DNA from: Alphaproteobacteria bacterium
GTDB taxonomy: Bacteria > Pseudomonadota > Alphaproteobacteria > UBA8366 > GCA-2717185
Reading direction: 5' to 3'
Length of the DNA stretch: 64,000 nucleotides
Assembly: GCA_012103325.1 (NCBI GenBank)
Contig: WLWY01000006.1
Coordinates: 124,001-188,000 of the forward strand
Shown: one piece after another, positions 63,044-64,000 of the stretch
Layout of the letters: the number at the start of each line of letters is the position of its first letter
How positions within the stretch are numbered: position 1 is the stretch's first letter
Position numbers and translations under genes: made by a program
Notes under the pieces: model-generated
Database searches by the model: none
What the model was told of the DNA's origin: nothing
The model's input: the letters and a program-made list of their open reading frames with translations, nothing else

Positions 63044-64000
63044 CCCCAGCGACGGAAAACAAGCGACGTGTTAACGCCGCCAAAGGCGAAATTGTTGTTC
63101 ATGACATATTCGGATTGCTGAGCCCGGCCATCGCCGACGATGTAATCGAGCTCGGCGCAACGCGGATCGACGTTCGATAAATTGATCGTCGGCGCATACC
63201 AGTCACGCTTGAGCATCTCGATTGTCATCCAGGCCTCGAGGCTGCCACAGGCGCCCAGCGTATGTCCCATGTAGCTCTTCAACGAACTGACCGGAACGCA
63301 ATGTTTAAGGGCGGTCAACGTTGCCTGCGTCTCTGCGACATCGCCGAGATCGGTTGCCGTACCATGGGCATTCACATAGCCGATCGCCCCGGATGAGATA
63401 TCCGCGTCTTCCAGAGCGCTGCGCATGGCGGCAGCCATTGTTTCAGCAGCCGGCTGCGTAACGTGGTTGCCGTCGGGGTTCGTTCCGAATCCAATGACTT
63501 CGGCATGGATGGTCGCCCCGCGCGCCACCGCATAGTCCAGCTCTTCCAAGACGAACGTCCCGGCGCCTTCGCCGACAACCATTCCATCGCGATCGATATC
63601 GAACGGCTTCGGCGTCGATGTCGGTGCATCGTTCATCGTGCTCGTCGCGAACAGGGTGTCGAACACCGCGGCTTGCGTAACGGAGATTTCTTCCGCACCC
63701 CCAGCCACCATGACGGTTTGCTGTCCGTGCTTTATGGCTTCGTAGGCGAAACCAATTGCCAGACTGCCAGACGTACAAGCCGTCGACGTCGGAATAAGGC
63801 GCCCGCAAATACCAAAGAAAACGGAAACATTCACCGCCGCCGTATGCGGCATAATCTGGATGTACGTGTTGGCGTTCATGGAATCCATGTTGTTCGTCAG
63901 CATAATCTTACCGATATCGCCGATCGCCGGCGGTGACCCCGAGGACGAACCATAAGCCACGCCCGTCTTACCACTCTTTAAAACCGGATCATCGATCAAG
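63040..64000 (-). CDS. Beta-ketoacyl synthase (5' end outside window)
   Basis: The last 320 or so residues of a KAS II-like condensing enzyme. In the numbering of the visible fragment the catalytic Cys is 75 (TSTACTSGS), with His212 (VNAHGTATD), Lys241 and His246 (LKSYMGHTLGA), and the C-terminal NNFAFGGVNTSLVFRR. The normal length is about 410, so around 90 N-terminal residues lie beyond base 64000. The tail and the coupled phosphopantetheinyl transferase are reminiscent of aryl-polyene-type clusters, but this is inference. Confidence 0.93.
   Translation of the reverse strand, partial: LIDDPVLKSGKTGVAYGSSSGSPPAIGDIGKIMLTNNMDSMNANTYIQIMPHTAAVNVSVFFGICGRLIPTSTACTSGSLAIGFAYEAIKHGQQTVMVAGGAEEISVTQAAVFDTLFATSTMNDAPTSTPKPFDIDRDGMVVGEGAGTFVLEELDYAVARGATIHAEVIGFGTNPDGNHVTQPAAETMAAAMRSALEDADISSGAIGYVNAHGTATDLGDVAETQATLTALKHCVPVSSLKSYMGHTLGACGSLEAWMTIEMLKRDWYAPTINLSNVDPRCAELDYIVGDGRAQQSEYVMNNNFAFGGVNTSLVFRRWG

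Overview
The window is GC-rich, densely coded DNA, most likely from a free-living alphaproteobacterium, perhaps a marine or Rhodospirillales-like lineage. This rests on the kinds of genes present: a plant-type glutamate-cysteine ligase, a ubiA-rsmE-gshA neighbourhood, TRAP carriers, and many CaiB/BaiF CoA-transferases and MmgE/PrpD proteins. Species-level placement cannot be made from the sequence alone. There is no prophage, CRISPR array, rRNA or complete insertion sequence.

Layout. 1-6.8 kb: folE (cut by the left edge), apaG, a 270-bp cloverleaf inverted-repeat element, an OmpA-type lipoprotein, a MaoC/CoA-transferase pair, a CPA2-type antiporter, a GFA-like zinc protein and a radical SAM protein. 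7-16 kb: a MocR regulator divergent from the radical SAM gene, tRNA-Gly(CCC), a Sel1 protein, an acyl-CoA ligase, a maleylacetate-reductase-like dehydrogenase, pmbA, a small membrane protein, and leuA behind a possible leucine-rich leader peptide. 16-24.8 kb: two different toxin-antitoxin pairs flank ubiD, a GGCT-like protein and a bicupin; then a nuclease-fold protein, ubiA, rsmE and gshA. 24.8-33.7 kb: a five-gene operon on the minus strand (Zn-dehydrogenase, Asp/Glu-racemase-like protein, HyuA, HyuB, M81 peptidase), an EamA transporter and a degenerate response regulator. 33.7-38.6 kb: a beta-oxidation-like operon (enoyl-CoA hydratase, a small GIY-YIG-like protein, acyl-CoA dehydrogenase, CoA-transferase), a hemerythrin gene with a perfect FNR-type box, and a phnN-like kinase.

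38.7-59.5 kb is a catabolic region. It holds a DUF4387/AtuA-like pair, a DctPQM TRAP transporter, an LLM flavin oxidoreductase, a leaderless SBP-2OG oxygenase-MmgE/PrpD operon, a D-aminoacylase-type amidohydrolase, a fused indolepyruvate:ferredoxin oxidoreductase followed by two CoA-transferases (the first without a usual start codon), a second MmgE/PrpD protein, an SDR and an amidohydrolase-2 protein. 59.5-64 kb: an ArsR-SRPBCC-DUF899 operon, a tandem pair of small paralogous lipoproteins in AT-rich DNA, and a 4'-phosphopantetheinyl transferase overlapping a beta-ketoacyl synthase cut by the right edge. That last pair suggests an acyl-chain or polyene gene cluster continues beyond the window.

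How it fits together. The housekeeping genes (folE, apaG, leuA, ubiD, ubiA, rsmE, gshA) sit among catabolic operons in which CoA-transferases activate acids, dehydrogenases, hydratases and MaoC proteins process acyl-CoAs, and TRAP and EamA proteins move solutes. Packing is tight: four convergent gene pairs share a 4-bp overlap of their stop codons. The most unusual items are the cloverleaf element, the CoA-transferase lacking a canonical start, the pseudo-receiver, the SBP/oxygenase/PrpD operon and the FNR-box hemerythrin.
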